Notes: a model not told the origin generated them from the letters alone. A stretch of DNA of 64,000 nucleotides from Bacteroidales bacterium (GCA_021738535.1 JAIPBU010000016.1:1-64000); one strand, 5' to 3'. Positions 8,838 through 17,550 are shown, counted from the stretch's first letter. A program made the numbers and translations.

Positions 8838-9964
8838 CAAAGGTAATAAGTTATATAGCACTGGTTTTTGCCGGGTTAAGGCTTCTGGTGGCGCTTGTCA
8901 ATTTTTTGTATGATGCCTTCAGGCGCAGGCAGGTGGTTGAAGAGGAAGAGTTTATTTCGGTGCTTATACCTGCGCGGAACGAGGAAGCAAATATTGGCAA
9001 TTTGCTTGACAAGCTGCGCCTGCAGGATTATAAGAACATGGAGATCATTGTGCTGGATGATAATTCTGATGATGCCACGGCATCAGTGGTCAGTGAAAAG
9101 GCCGGTAGTGATGAGCGTGTAAGACTGGTATTTAACGACGAGCTTCCGGGGGGCTGGTCAGGTAAGAATTATGCCTGTTACCGCTTGTCCGCTGAGGCAA
9201 GGGGTAAATACTTTCTTTACCTGGATGCTGATATAAGTATATCCGGGGATATAATCTCCGAGATACTAGACTACATGAAGAAACTGAAGCTTGCGATGGT
9301 ATCTGTCTTCCCGAAGCAACTGATGCACAGCACGGGTGAGAGACTGACTGTCCCCTGCATGAACTGGATACTTCTCAGCCTGCTGCCCCTGCCCATGGTA
9401 CGCCTGAGCAAGAAGCCCTCACTTGCTGCAGCCAACGGCCAGTTTATTATGTTTGATGCCCTGGTATATGCTGAGCTTCGCCCGCATGAGATGGTAAAAA
9501 AATCGCTGGTTGAGGATATTGAGATGATGAGGAGGATAAAAAAGCTTAAGCCCGATAAAAGCAGGAGGCGTTCTCTGAAAAACCGTTACCGCACTGCGGT
9601 ACTGACAGGTGACAGGCGAATAAGCTGCAGGATGTACAGGGATTATAAGGATGCCGTGCACGGGTTCAGCAAGAATGTGCTTCATTTCTTCGGTAACAGT
9701 ATTGCCTGGACTTTGATTTTTCTTTTCCTTTGCGGACCGGTTATTGTTTTTCTTTTTTTGCATTCGCTTGCGTTTGGGCTAATGTTCATTGCAGCCGGTG
9801 TGCTTAACAGGTTATTTATATCATTAACAAGCAGGCAGAATGCACTTTATAACATTTTTCTGGGCCCTGTCCAACAACTCTATTTGTACTACATTGTTTA
9901 TAAAGCCGTAAGAATTAAATTTTCAGGAACATATACATGGAAAGGACGAAAAATAAAAACATAG
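8834..9964 (+). CDS. Family 2 glycosyltransferase, carotenoid glycosyltransferase (CrtQ/CruC-like)
   Basis: 376 residues: an N-terminal membrane anchor (about 3-25), then a GT-A domain with SVLIPARNEEANI, the nucleotide-binding IIVLDDNSDD and the metal-binding LDADI, and two to three membrane segments at the C-terminus. This layout matches membrane GT2 enzymes that glycosylate hydroxycarotenoids. The ATG lies in an ATGA overlap with the acyltransferase stop. Its place after cruF and beside an acyltransferase predicts attachment of a hexose to the C-1 hydroxyl. The sugar cannot be read from the sequence. Confidence 0.8.
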   Translation: MTKVISYIALVFAGLRLLVALVNFLYDAFRRRQVVEEEEFISVLIPARNEEANIGNLLDKLRLQDYKNMEIIVLDDNSDDATASVVSEKAGSDERVRLVFNDELPGGWSGKNYACYRLSAEARGKYFLYLDADISISGDIISEILDYMKKLKLAMVSVFPKQLMHSTGERLTVPCMNWILLSLLPLPMVRLSKKPSLAAANGQFIMFDALVYAELRPHEMVKKSLVEDIEMMRRIKKLKPDKSRRRSLKNRYRTAVLTGDRRISCRMYRDYKDAVHGFSKNVLHFFGNSIAWTLIFLFLCGPVIVFLFLHSLAFGLMFIAAGVLNRLFISLTSRQNALYNIFLGPVQQLYLYYIVYKAVRIKFSGTYTWKGRKIKT

Positions 9965-10731
9965 TAAGATTTCCCGGCAGTTTCAGTGCTTTACTGATTG
10001 CCTTTATCGTTTTATTGCATGCTGAACTTAGGGGGCAGGATATCAGTGATTACAGCCGGAGGGTCTATGATGCATATGCTGAAGGCAGGATGGAAGACTG
10101 GAAGCTTGTGCTGGAGGAGATGGAAAAACAGTATGGAAAAACCGGCAGTGAGGAGCTTCTGTACGAATTGCTTATGGCAGAATACGGGTATATTGGATTC
10201 TGTATCAAGGAGGATTATAAAAGAGCTGCATCGGCTTATCTTGAGAAAGCAAGGGATAATCTTGATATACTTAAAGAAGGAGATCCGGGGAATGCTGAAT
10301 TCCTGGCCCTGGAAGGTGCTTTCCTGGGATACGAGATGGGTATTCACAAGATAAAGGCCATGGTGCTGGGGCCAAGAGCAAAGGAAAAGATAGACCAGGC
10401 CGTGGAGAAGGATCCCTGTAACCTTAGGGCACTGCTTGAGAAGGCCAACCAGCTGAATTTCAGTCCGGGGATTGTCGGCGGCGACAAAGAAAAAGCAATT
10501 GAGTATTATAATAAGGCTCTCCGTGTAATTGAAGCAGACCCGGCACGATTAAAGAATAACTGGATTTATGTTAACACAATGATAGTACTTGCACAGGTAT
10601 ATGAAAAAATGGGTAATAATACTTACGCATGTCGCATTTATGAAAAAATCATGGTGTATGACCCTGGTATAGAATGGGTTAAAAAGGACCTTTATTCCGC
10701 TTGCAATGATACGGACTCTTCGTTTGATTGA
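9937..10731 (+). CDS. Secreted TPR-like protein linked to the carotenoid operon
   Basis: 264 residues. A basic N-terminus and hydrophobic run (about 13-31, SFSALLIAFIVLLHAELRG) form a signal peptide, giving a periplasmic or envelope protein. The rest is helical with TPR-like pairs, clearest around DKEKAIEYYNKALRV and QVYEKMGNNTYACRIYEKI. The start overlaps the glycosyltransferase by 28 nt, so it belongs to the same transcript. No catalytic motif is visible. It may help place or organise the pigment in the envelope, but that is speculation. Confidence 0.7.
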   Translation: MERTKNKNIVRFPGSFSALLIAFIVLLHAELRGQDISDYSRRVYDAYAEGRMEDWKLVLEEMEKQYGKTGSEELLYELLMAEYGYIGFCIKEDYKRAASAYLEKARDNLDILKEGDPGNAEFLALEGAFLGYEMGIHKIKAMVLGPRAKEKIDQAVEKDPCNLRALLEKANQLNFSPGIVGGDKEKAIEYYNKALRVIEADPARLKNNWIYVNTMIVLAQVYEKMGNNTYACRIYEKIMVYDPGIEWVKKDLYSACNDTDSSFD

Positions 10732-10736
10732 ACAAA

Positions 10737-10763
10737 ACATTAAATATATTGCTATATTAATGT
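10737..10763 (+). terminator. AT-rich inverted repeat after the carotenoid operon
   Basis: ACATTAAATATAT and ATATTAATGT can pair with one bulged base around a short loop, six bases after the TPR gene stop. It is weak because it is entirely A/U except two pairs, and no clear U-run follows. It is the only hairpin in the 83-bp gap before the acyl-CoA ligase. Confidence 0.3.
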
Positions 10764-10814
10764 AAGTAATATTAAAATCACTAATATTGCAGGGCACAAA
10801 TTGGGATAAGAAGG

Positions 10815-12461
10815 ATGAGGATGGATAAAAACACAAAGTTGACGTTTCAGTCACTGGTAAGAAATTCAGCAGAGCAATATGGCGACAAGCATGCTTTATC
10901 ATTCATTGATGAAGACACATATTCGTTCAATGATATTTTAAGCAATGTTGAATCCCTTATTGCCTACCTGGAAAAGCTGGGTATTAACAAGGGCGACAGG
11001 ATTGCCGTACTCGGACCCAATTCACCCGAATGGGTTCTGGCTTACCTGGCAATAACTTCGATGGGATCAACTGTAGTTCCCATTCTTCACGATTTTTCTG
11101 CAGATGAAGTGTACTCCATACTTGAGCACTCGGAGGCCAGGGCACTTTTCGTTACTGAAAAGACAGATTTTTCTTTTGGCTCTTATCCCGGAAGCCTGGA
11201 GCATGTTATCAGTCTTGAAGATTTTTCCCTGTTGCGTACTCCTGATAATAAATTTAAGTATTCTGCCGGCATGAAGCCTTCACGTGAATATGATGTAAAC
11301 GAGGATGACCTGGCTGCCATTATTTATACTTCGGGTACCACGGGCAATTCGAAGGGAGTCATGCTTACCCACAAGAATATTATTTCCAATGCCTACATGG
11401 GCAAGACTTTCAGGCATGTAAGTGAAAGAGACAGGTTCTTATCCGTTTTACCGCTGGCACACACATTTGAGAACACCATAGGCATGGTTATACCGCTGGT
11501 AAGCGGGTCATCGGTCTATTATCTTCGGAAGGCCCCCACTGCATCGGTGCTTCTTCCAGCACTGAAAAAGGTCGAGCCCACCATGATGCTGGTAGTACCG
11601 CTTATTATTGAAAAAATATTTTACAGTAAGATAAAGCCTGCCCTCACTAAAAGTTCATTTATGCGCCTGCTTTACGGACTGCGCCCTTTCAGGGTTCTTT
11701 TGCACAGGGCTGCCGGTAAGAAGTTAATGGACACATTCGGGGGTAAGATGGAATTTTTCGGCGTTGGCGGAGCCAAGCTGAACCCCGAGGTTGACCGTTT
11801 CCTTAATGAGGGCCGCTTCCCCTATGCCGTTGGATATGGTCTGACTGAGACCTCTCCCCTGCTGGCCGGCATGGTGCATCCCACCTGCAAGGTTGAATCG
11901 ACCGGTGCTCCTGTGGAAGGAGTTGAAATAAAACTGAATGATCCTGATCCGGCCACCGGCGAGGGAGAGATATGGGCCAGGGGAGATAACGTCATGAAGG
12001 GCTATTACAAAAACCCTGAGAAGACAGCCGAGGTATTAACAGAGGACGGATGGTTCCGTACGGGTGACCTTGGTAAGTTCGACCGCAATGGATACCTGTT
12101 TATCAGGGGCCGGCTGAAAACAGTAATTATAGGGTCCAGCGGTGAGAATATTTACCCTGAAGAAATTGAGTCGGTTATAAACACCTTCAAGCATGTTGTT
12201 GAATCTCTTGTTGTTGAGAAAGGCGGCAAGCTTGTTGCCATGGTTCATATCAATCGTGAAGAAATTGAAGAGCAGTACCGGCATATGAAAGATGAGATGA
12301 GCCGTGTGGTGGAAGAAAAGATAGAAGAGATCATCACCGAGCTCAACCACCAGGTTAACCAGCGCCTTAACAGGTTTTCACGAATCAACCGGTTTGTTTT
12401 TCAGCCTGTTCCATTCCAGAAAACACCAACGAAGAAGATTAAAAGATACTTGTATTACTAG
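10815..12461 (+). CDS. Long-chain acyl-CoA synthetase (AMP-forming)
   Basis: 548 residues of the ANL superfamily. The phosphate-binding loop IIYTSGTTGNSKGVMLTHKN lies around 170-190. The A5 region is GYGLTETSPLL, the hinge motif is GWFRTGDLGKFDRNGYLFI, and GRLKTVIIGSSGENIYPEEIE matches Bacteroidota FadD-type proteins. It activates a fatty acid to acyl-CoA through an acyl-adenylate. The gene follows the carotenoid operon by 83 bp on the same strand and could supply the acyl donor for the carotenoid acyltransferase (inference). Two in-frame ATGs (10815 and 10821) are equally plausible starts. Confidence 0.9.
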   Translation: MRMDKNTKLTFQSLVRNSAEQYGDKHALSFIDEDTYSFNDILSNVESLIAYLEKLGINKGDRIAVLGPNSPEWVLAYLAITSMGSTVVPILHDFSADEVYSILEHSEARALFVTEKTDFSFGSYPGSLEHVISLEDFSLLRTPDNKFKYSAGMKPSREYDVNEDDLAAIIYTSGTTGNSKGVMLTHKNIISNAYMGKTFRHVSERDRFLSVLPLAHTFENTIGMVIPLVSGSSVYYLRKAPTASVLLPALKKVEPTMMLVVPLIIEKIFYSKIKPALTKSSFMRLLYGLRPFRVLLHRAAGKKLMDTFGGKMEFFGVGGAKLNPEVDRFLNEGRFPYAVGYGLTETSPLLAGMVHPTCKVESTGAPVEGVEIKLNDPDPATGEGEIWARGDNVMKGYYKNPEKTAEVLTEDGWFRTGDLGKFDRNGYLFIRGRLKTVIIGSSGENIYPEEIESVINTFKHVVESLVVEKGGKLVAMVHINREEIEEQYRHMKDEMSRVVEEKIEEIITELNHQVNQRLNRFSRINRFVFQPVPFQKTPTKKIKRYLYY

Positions 12462-12615
12462 GTGCTTGTTGTGGTAATGTCTTGCTAAATAGGAAGATAC
12501 AAGATACAAGTACGGAAGATACAAGTGGGTTTTGCAGGGATGTAATGATTTGCATATTGGGAGATGCAAGGTGGTACACCAGCCGCATGGCCTGATCCAC
12601 GGGAGAGGGGGGACG

Positions 12616-12663
12616 AAGGGACGTAGCGACTAAGGGACGTAGCGACTAAGGGACGTAGCAACT
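12616..12663. repeat. Three tandem 16-bp repeats
   Basis: AAGGGACGTAGCGACT occurs three times head-to-tail, twice identical and once with a G-to-A change. It is intergenic. The unit is not a multiple of three and has no open frame. It may be a variable-number locus. Confidence 0.9.
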
Positions 12664-12754
12664 ATGAGTGATCCCTACAATTGACAATAATAAATACCTT
12701 AGCCTTAGCCTTAGTCTCAGCTTTTCGCTTTTCTTCATTCGTTATTCCCTCGTA

Positions 12755-12787
12755 TTTGCAATAATTTTCAACTTTCTGTTATCTTCG
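12755..12787 (+). promoter_or_regulatory. Bacteroidota-type promoter of the AbgT gene
   Basis: TTTG at 12755-12758, a 21-bp spacer, then TATCTTCG at 12780-12787 (TAnnTTTG with one mismatch). Transcription would begin near 12793, so the ATG at 12821 is the usable start and the longer ORF starting at 12668 is excluded. Confidence 0.6.
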
Positions 12788-12820
12788 AAGGTTTTAAATC
12801 AGCAGCAAATTTACATCAAG

Positions 12821-14329
12821 ATGAAAGAAACAAGGAACAAAGGGATTCTCGGGTTTATAGAAAGGGGAGGTAATGCTCTTCCTCATCCTGCAAGTTTATT
12901 TGGTATACTGGCACTGAGCGTATTGCTTTTTTCATTACTGGGACATCTTTTCCACTGGCAGGCTATACATCCAGCCACGGGTGAGACAGTTGACACTATC
13001 AACCTGCTTTCGCGCGAGGGGCTGCACCGTATATTACTTGAGATGGTTGACAATTACACCGGTTTTGCACCCTTGGGCATTGTAATGGTTGCTCTTCTTG
13101 GTATTGGTGTTGCAGAAAGCAGCGGGCTTATCAGTGCTGCCATCCGTTTACTCGTTTCAAAAGCACCTGCAAGAATGCTAACTTTTGTAATTGTACTTGC
13201 AGGTATTATTTCAAATATTGCATCTGACCTTGGCTATGTACTCATTATTCCGCTGGGAGGAATTATTTTTCATTCGGTAGGACGCCACCCGATTGCAGGT
13301 ATAGCAGCTGCTTTTGCGGGTGTCTCGGGTGGATTCAGCGCCAACCTGCTTATTGGTACAATTGATCCACTGTTGGCCGGTTTGTCTACTGAGGCGGCCA
13401 GGATTATTGACACTGATTATTATGTCTTGCCCACTGCCAATTATTACTTTATGCTGGTATCTACCTTTATTTTATCGGTTGCCGGCACATGGGTAACCCA
13501 TAGGTTTGTTGAGCCAAAGCTGGGTAAATACGAAGGTAATGTTGAAGCGGACAGCCTCGAAAAGCTTAATCCTAAAGAGAAAAAGGGTCTGAAATGGGTT
13601 ACCTTTGCCACCCTGGCTTTTACTGTTGTAATAGCAGCAGGGTTAATCCCTGAGAATGGTATTTTCAGGGGAGAAGACGGCGGCCTGTTTACCTCACCCA
13701 TACTGAAGGGCTTTATTGGCGTCCTGTTCATAGTAGCAGCTGTTCTTGGAATAATATTTGGATTTATAACCGGCAATTTCAGGAATGATTCAGATGTTGT
13801 AAAAGGAATGGTTGATAATTTCAAGACACTGGCAGCTTTCCTGGTACTTGTTTTCTTTGCCGCCCAGTTTGTGGCCTTTTTTAAATGGAGCAACCTGGGG
13901 CTTATCATAGCAATTAAAGGAGCACATGGGCTGCAGGAACTTAATCTTGGATTAATACCCCTTGTAATACTTTTTGTCCTTCTCTCAGGCTTTATAAATA
14001 TGTTTATGGGATCGGCTTCTGCCAAGTGGGCAATACTGGGTCCTGTATTCATTCCCATGTTCATGCTCCTTGGATACTCCCCTGAGCTATCACAGGTCGT
14101 TTTCAGGATAGGAGACAGCATCACCAATATGATATCACCAATGATGAGCTTTTTTGCCCTTATAATCGTTTATTTTGAGAAATACGACAAAAATGCCGGG
14201 ATTGGTACGCTCATATCAACAATGCTGCCTTATACAATAGTCTATTTCCTTTTCTGGTCTGTACTCCTGATTGCATGGATATTGCTTGATCTGCCACTGG
14301 GACCGGGAGCAGGGCTTTATTATGGCTAG
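12821..14329 (+). CDS. abgT: AbgT family transporter
   Basis: 502 residues from the ATG at 12821 (MKETRNKGILGFIERGGN). The ORF track starts 51 codons earlier inside repeat DNA and upstream of the promoter. The protein has about eleven to thirteen hydrophobic segments and the AbgT signatures NALPHPASLF near the start, SAKWAILGPVFIPMFML, and RIGDSITNMISPMMSFF near the C-terminus. AbgT proteins import p-aminobenzoyl-glutamate; some (MtrF, YdaH) act as proton-driven sulfonamide exporters. It stands alone, with no abgAB peptidase genes beside it. Confidence 0.9.
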   Translation: MKETRNKGILGFIERGGNALPHPASLFGILALSVLLFSLLGHLFHWQAIHPATGETVDTINLLSREGLHRILLEMVDNYTGFAPLGIVMVALLGIGVAESSGLISAAIRLLVSKAPARMLTFVIVLAGIISNIASDLGYVLIIPLGGIIFHSVGRHPIAGIAAAFAGVSGGFSANLLIGTIDPLLAGLSTEAARIIDTDYYVLPTANYYFMLVSTFILSVAGTWVTHRFVEPKLGKYEGNVEADSLEKLNPKEKKGLKWVTFATLAFTVVIAAGLIPENGIFRGEDGGLFTSPILKGFIGVLFIVAAVLGIIFGFITGNFRNDSDVVKGMVDNFKTLAAFLVLVFFAAQFVAFFKWSNLGLIIAIKGAHGLQELNLGLIPLVILFVLLSGFINMFMGSASAKWAILGPVFIPMFMLLGYSPELSQVVFRIGDSITNMISPMMSFFALIIVYFEKYDKNAGIGTLISTMLPYTIVYFLFWSVLLIAWILLDLPLGPGAGLYYG

Positions 14330-14352
14330 GTTCCTGCTTGTTGTTGTTGCTT

Positions 14353-14457
14353 ATTGGAATATTGGATTATTGGGTATCCGTAACAAGCAGTATACATGTT
14401 ATATTTTACTATCAGCCCTTTCCATCAATCCCTTAATCCAGTATTCCATTATTCCAA
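14353..14457. repeat. Inverted simple repeats of the TTGGATTATTGG type
   Basis: ATTGGAATATTGGATTATTG (from 14353) and its approximate reverse, TAATCCAGTATTCCATTATT (from 14435), flank a 60-bp interval between the convergent abgT and ExbB-like genes. The two arms could pair. Similar TGGATTATTGGA runs occur at 19645-19680 and 60165-60190. Confidence 0.6.
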
Positions 14458-14829
14458 CTATTTCTTCTTCTGCACCAGTATCAGAATAATTATGCTCAGC
14501 CTGGCTGTCAGGAACAGGATTGCTCCCATAAGCAGGTTTAGCAAGGCTATTTTCAGTCCACGTGCCAGGTAGCGGGGTGCCAGTTCACCATGTGCGCCAA
14601 CACTGTCAAATGCGGTAATCAGGCCAATAGTATGACCAAGAAATGCCCAGGCCAAAGTAAACCAGCCTAAGGAAATAAGAAGTCGTATTGTCTTTTCATC
14701 TTCTCTTTTCAATAATAAGCCCCGTACAAAAAGAACAAGGATAATTATCAGCATGATTACCATCGGGTAAGTAAAGAAAGGCCCGCCATCGTTTAGTTTT
14801 GAAATGATTTGATTGATCATAATATTCAA
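14458..14829 (-). CDS. Small membrane protein with MotA/TolQ/ExbB resemblance
   Basis: 123 residues with three hydrophobic segments (about 15-38, 50-75 and 90-118). The opening GGPFFTYPMVIMLIIILVLF and the late GLKIALLNLLMGAI resemble the first and last helices of ExbB/MotA-type proton channels, but the cytoplasmic loop is missing and the protein is about half the usual length. No exbD or tolR partner adjoins. It is convergent with abgT. The family link is tentative; it may simply be an uncharacterised Bacteroidota membrane protein. Confidence 0.6.
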   Translation of the reverse strand: MNIMINQIISKLNDGGPFFTYPMVIMLIIILVLFVRGLLLKREDEKTIRLLISLGWFTLAWAFLGHTIGLITAFDSVGAHGELAPRYLARGLKIALLNLLMGAILFLTARLSIIILILVQKKK

Positions 14830-15059
14830 ATTTAAAGATTATTAATAAACCGAATATATGTTTCTTAATAATACCCTTTACTTTTTATCGACAGTCTGCA
14901 TCTAACGTGCCGGTTTCTACGATTTTAGCATGATATTACTGTATTTGTACCCGCAAATGCGTAATCCCGGGTGCTAGAACCGCATTCTGTCGTTATAATT
15001 AAGTAGCTACGTGATTTTTATGTAATATTGTTATTTGGACAGGACTAAAAATAACACGC
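14830..15059. other. Divergent intergenic region
   Basis: 230 bp between the ExbB-like gene and the LytS-type kinase. It contains a nested hairpin near 14950-14975 (ACCCG and CGGGT enclosing CGCAAATGCG) and a near-match -7 box, TAATATTG, at 15023-15030 for the kinase. No gene is seen. Confidence 0.4.
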
Positions 15060-16157
15060 ATGCCCGGCATCACAGGAAAAATAAAATGGCCAAAAACAAA
15101 AATGTTCATACCCGGACATATCCTTATTCATATAGTATTCTGGGTGGCTGTTTGGTTTTTTTATGTTTATTTTTTCAGCTATAATTCAGATGACAGGGCT
15201 TATGTAATGTGGTTTTCCTCTTTATTGATGCCGGTAACTATAATTAATACATACTTTACCGTAAACAGGCTTATTCCGCGCTATCTTCTTAAAAAGGAAT
15301 ACCTCAGGTTTATCCTTTACAATTTCTATGTCTTTGTAATAACATCCTATCTTATTGCGGTTATCATTTACAGTTTCCTGTTTTTCTTTCTCGGCTTTGA
15401 TGTTACGGCCATGCCTCCAATGAGCAAAAACTTCTTTTTTATCCTTATCCTTGTTTATATTGTTGTCGGAATTGTAAGCTCAGTGAGCATACTGAAGAAT
15501 AATTTTGACACCGTTTCACAGAACAGGGAGCTGCAGAATAAGATATTATCTGCAAGACTGCAGCTCAAAGAGCAGGAGCTGAATTACCTGAGAAGCCAGA
15601 TTCACCCTCATTTCCTTTTTAATACACTCAACACCATATACGGACTGGCTCTTGAGAAATCCAGGCAAACACCGGGTGTAATTCTCAGGTTATCCAGCCT
15701 GCTCGATTACATACTGTACAGGGTAAATAATCCGGAAGTAAGCCTGAAGGAAGAGATTAAGCATGTAAAGGAGTATATTGAACTTGAGAAAATTCGTTTC
15801 GAAGATAATCTTACCATTAATTTCAGATCAGACAATATACCAGGCCATACTGCCATTGCACCAATGATACTTATCCCCCTTGTTGAAAATGCATTTAAGC
15901 ACGGGGGCAATAAAAAAGGAGAACTTAATATTGATATTGATATAAGAATGTATGGTAGTTGCCTGGATTTCATAATAGCTAACTCCTTCATGCAAGAGTC
16001 CGGGAAGGCAGGTAATAGAGGGATAGGGATTGAAAATACAAGGAAAAGACTGGAATATAACTATGAAAATAATTTTTCCCTGGAAAGGGAAATCAAGGAA
16101 AACACTTACATTGTAAACCTGTCAATTTATAATCTTAAACGGATAGAAAATGAGTGA
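15060..16157 (+). CDS. LytS/YehU-type sensor histidine kinase
   Basis: 365 residues: four membrane segments (about 18-40, 50-66, 85-112, 124-142), a short coiled coil (150-178), then the His_kinase domain (PF06580 type) with SQIHPHFLFNTLNTIYGLAL (phospho-acceptor about H184) and the ATP-binding N-box PLVENAFKHGGNK. There is no large periplasmic sensor, so the signal is probably sensed within the membrane. It overlaps the LytTR regulator by 8 nt, forming a two-component pair. Confidence 0.93.
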   Translation: MPGITGKIKWPKTKMFIPGHILIHIVFWVAVWFFYVYFFSYNSDDRAYVMWFSSLLMPVTIINTYFTVNRLIPRYLLKKEYLRFILYNFYVFVITSYLIAVIIYSFLFFFLGFDVTAMPPMSKNFFFILILVYIVVGIVSSVSILKNNFDTVSQNRELQNKILSARLQLKEQELNYLRSQIHPHFLFNTLNTIYGLALEKSRQTPGVILRLSSLLDYILYRVNNPEVSLKEEIKHVKEYIELEKIRFEDNLTINFRSDNIPGHTAIAPMILIPLVENAFKHGGNKKGELNIDIDIRMYGSCLDFIIANSFMQESGKAGNRGIGIENTRKRLEYNYENNFSLEREIKENTYIVNLSIYNLKRIENE

Positions 16158-16860
16158 TATTATATCCTGCATAATAGTTGATGATGAGCCTGTTGCAAGA
16201 AACATTCTCCGTAATCATCTGTCTGCTGTTGACAATATCAGGATTGTGGCATTATGCAAAAATGCCATTGAAGCATTCAATATTATAAACGAAGAAAAAA
16301 TTGACCTGGTTTTCCTGGATATCAATATGCCTTCAATATCCGGTCTTTCCTTTGCAAAATCCATTAACAGTAATATAAAGGTGATATTTACAACTGCTTA
16401 CCGGGAATATGCGATTGACGGCTTTGACCTTAAAGCTGTTGATTACCTTCTCAAACCAATATCATTTGAAAGGCTACTGCAGGCCGTTAGCAAGTATACA
16501 GAAGAAAACCAAAAGCCTGTTCATCCGGCCCCTGTTGAAGAAAAAACCCGGAATGATCATTTCTTCGTACGTTCAGATAGAAAAATGATCAAAGTTTCCC
16601 TGGATGAGATTCAATATATTGAAAGTGTTGGTGACTATATAAAAGTCCATATGACCGAAAAAACAGTTACTACGCGTGAAACAATAAGTGGTATTGAAAG
16701 TAACCTACCCCCCGCAGATTTTATCAGGACTCACCGCTCATTTATTGTTTCAAAGCGTTATATTGAGTCATTTACTTCCGAATATATTGAGATCGGCAAT
16801 AAGCAGGTTCCGGTAAGCAGGAGCTACAAGGACTCGGTTTTAAAAAGGCTGGAAAGCTGA
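16150..16860 (+). CDS. LytTR-family response regulator
   Basis: 236 residues. The receiver domain (1-120) has the acidic pair IVDDEP, the phospho-acceptor in LVFLDINMPSISG (about D57), T in TTAYREYA and K in DYLLKPISF. The C-terminal LytTR DNA-binding domain (about 135-235) has IQYIESVGDYIKVH and FIRTHRSFIVS. It is the partner of the preceding kinase. Its target genes cannot be read from the window. Confidence 0.95.
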   Translation: MSDIISCIIVDDEPVARNILRNHLSAVDNIRIVALCKNAIEAFNIINEEKIDLVFLDINMPSISGLSFAKSINSNIKVIFTTAYREYAIDGFDLKAVDYLLKPISFERLLQAVSKYTEENQKPVHPAPVEEKTRNDHFFVRSDRKMIKVSLDEIQYIESVGDYIKVHMTEKTVTTRETISGIESNLPPADFIRTHRSFIVSKRYIESFTSEYIEIGNKQVPVSRSYKDSVLKRLES

Positions 16861-16899
16861 GAACGAGACTAATAAATATATTTGATACCAGGAGCCCAA

Positions 16900-17550
16900 T
16901 TACAGGCCCAGAAACAATATCCCGGCCCCACAGAGCATTAGTGCAAAACCGGCAATTAGGTGGTGGTACTTTTCGAGTGAACTTAGCCTGAAAAGGTTGA
17001 AGCCTTTAAGAAGTATAAGTACAGATATCAGCATGGTTCCTATGGTAGCAACAGCGAATACAAGGGCTATTAGTCCCACCGCCCCATAATTATGCTCGGC
17101 TGCAGGATACATTAATATCGGTATCAGTGGCTCACAGGGGCCAAAAAGAAAAATCATGAAAATAATCCAAACCGTCAGTTGCTTTTTACTGCTCTTTTCA
17201 TCAAGATTCTTATGTACATGTCCCCGCCTTCTGATAAGTCTGAACACTGCCCATGCTGTATATGCAACTCCAAAACTGAAAAGCAACCAGGCTGCCAGGT
17301 TACCTCTGTATCCTTCAAAAAGTTCCAGTTTTGACAAGCCGATGCCGGCAGCAATACCAATAAAACCAATTATTACAGAACTGAGTACATGAGCCAGACC
17401 ACTGAGTATAACAACGTTTATTGTTTTCGTCATGCTCCAGTTCCTTGATTTTGACAGAGCAACAAAAGGCAGGTAATGATCAGGGCCGGCTATGGTATGT
17501 ATAACGCCTATCGTCAGGGCTGTTAATAATAATGCAGTATAGTTATCCAT
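16900..17550 (-). CDS. Putative nickel/cobalt transporter (NicO/UreH-like membrane protein)
   Basis: 216 residues with six hydrophobic segments and an N-terminal HTIAGPDHYLPF motif, which resembles the histidine-aspartate metal motifs of NiCoT/NicO/UreH proteins. A histidine-containing loop (RRRGHVHKN) follows the third segment. It lies 15 nt after nikR on the same strand, which supports nickel as substrate. Import (UreH-like) or export (RcnA-like) cannot be decided; repression by NikR would favour import. The broader TauE/SafE-like annotation is also possible. Confidence 0.75.
   Translation of the reverse strand: MDNYTALLLTALTIGVIHTIAGPDHYLPFVALSKSRNWSMTKTINVVILSGLAHVLSSVIIGFIGIAAGIGLSKLELFEGYRGNLAAWLLFSFGVAYTAWAVFRLIRRRGHVHKNLDEKSSKKQLTVWIIFMIFLFGPCEPLIPILMYPAAEHNYGAVGLIALVFAVATIGTMLISVLILLKGFNLFRLSSLEKYHHLIAGFALMLCGAGILFLGL

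Larger units (their letters stand above)
12462..12820. other. Gene-free stretch with low-complexity repeats
   Basis: No gene is supported here. The stretch holds a GGAAGATACAAG-type repeat near 12490-12525, three tandem 16-bp units (12616-12663), a CTTAGC-rich run (12700-12720) and, at its end, the promoter for the AbgT transporter. The GTG-initiated extension in the ORF track translates the repeat as LSLSLSLSFS and is not credible. Confidence 0.7.

Noticed and set aside
12616-12663. Tandem repeats as a possible CRISPR array
   Set aside because: The units are 16 bp, directly abutting, with no spacers and no cas genes.
12668-12820. GTG-initiated N-terminal extension of the AbgT transporter
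   Set aside because: It translates simple repeat DNA (LSLSLSLSFS), crosses a good promoter, and the family start is at 12821.
16900-17550. Assigning the nikR-linked membrane protein as a classical NiCoT permease
   Set aside because: The signature HAxDxDH is not matched exactly (HTIAGPDH) and six rather than eight segments are visible, so only a NicO/UreH-like call is made.
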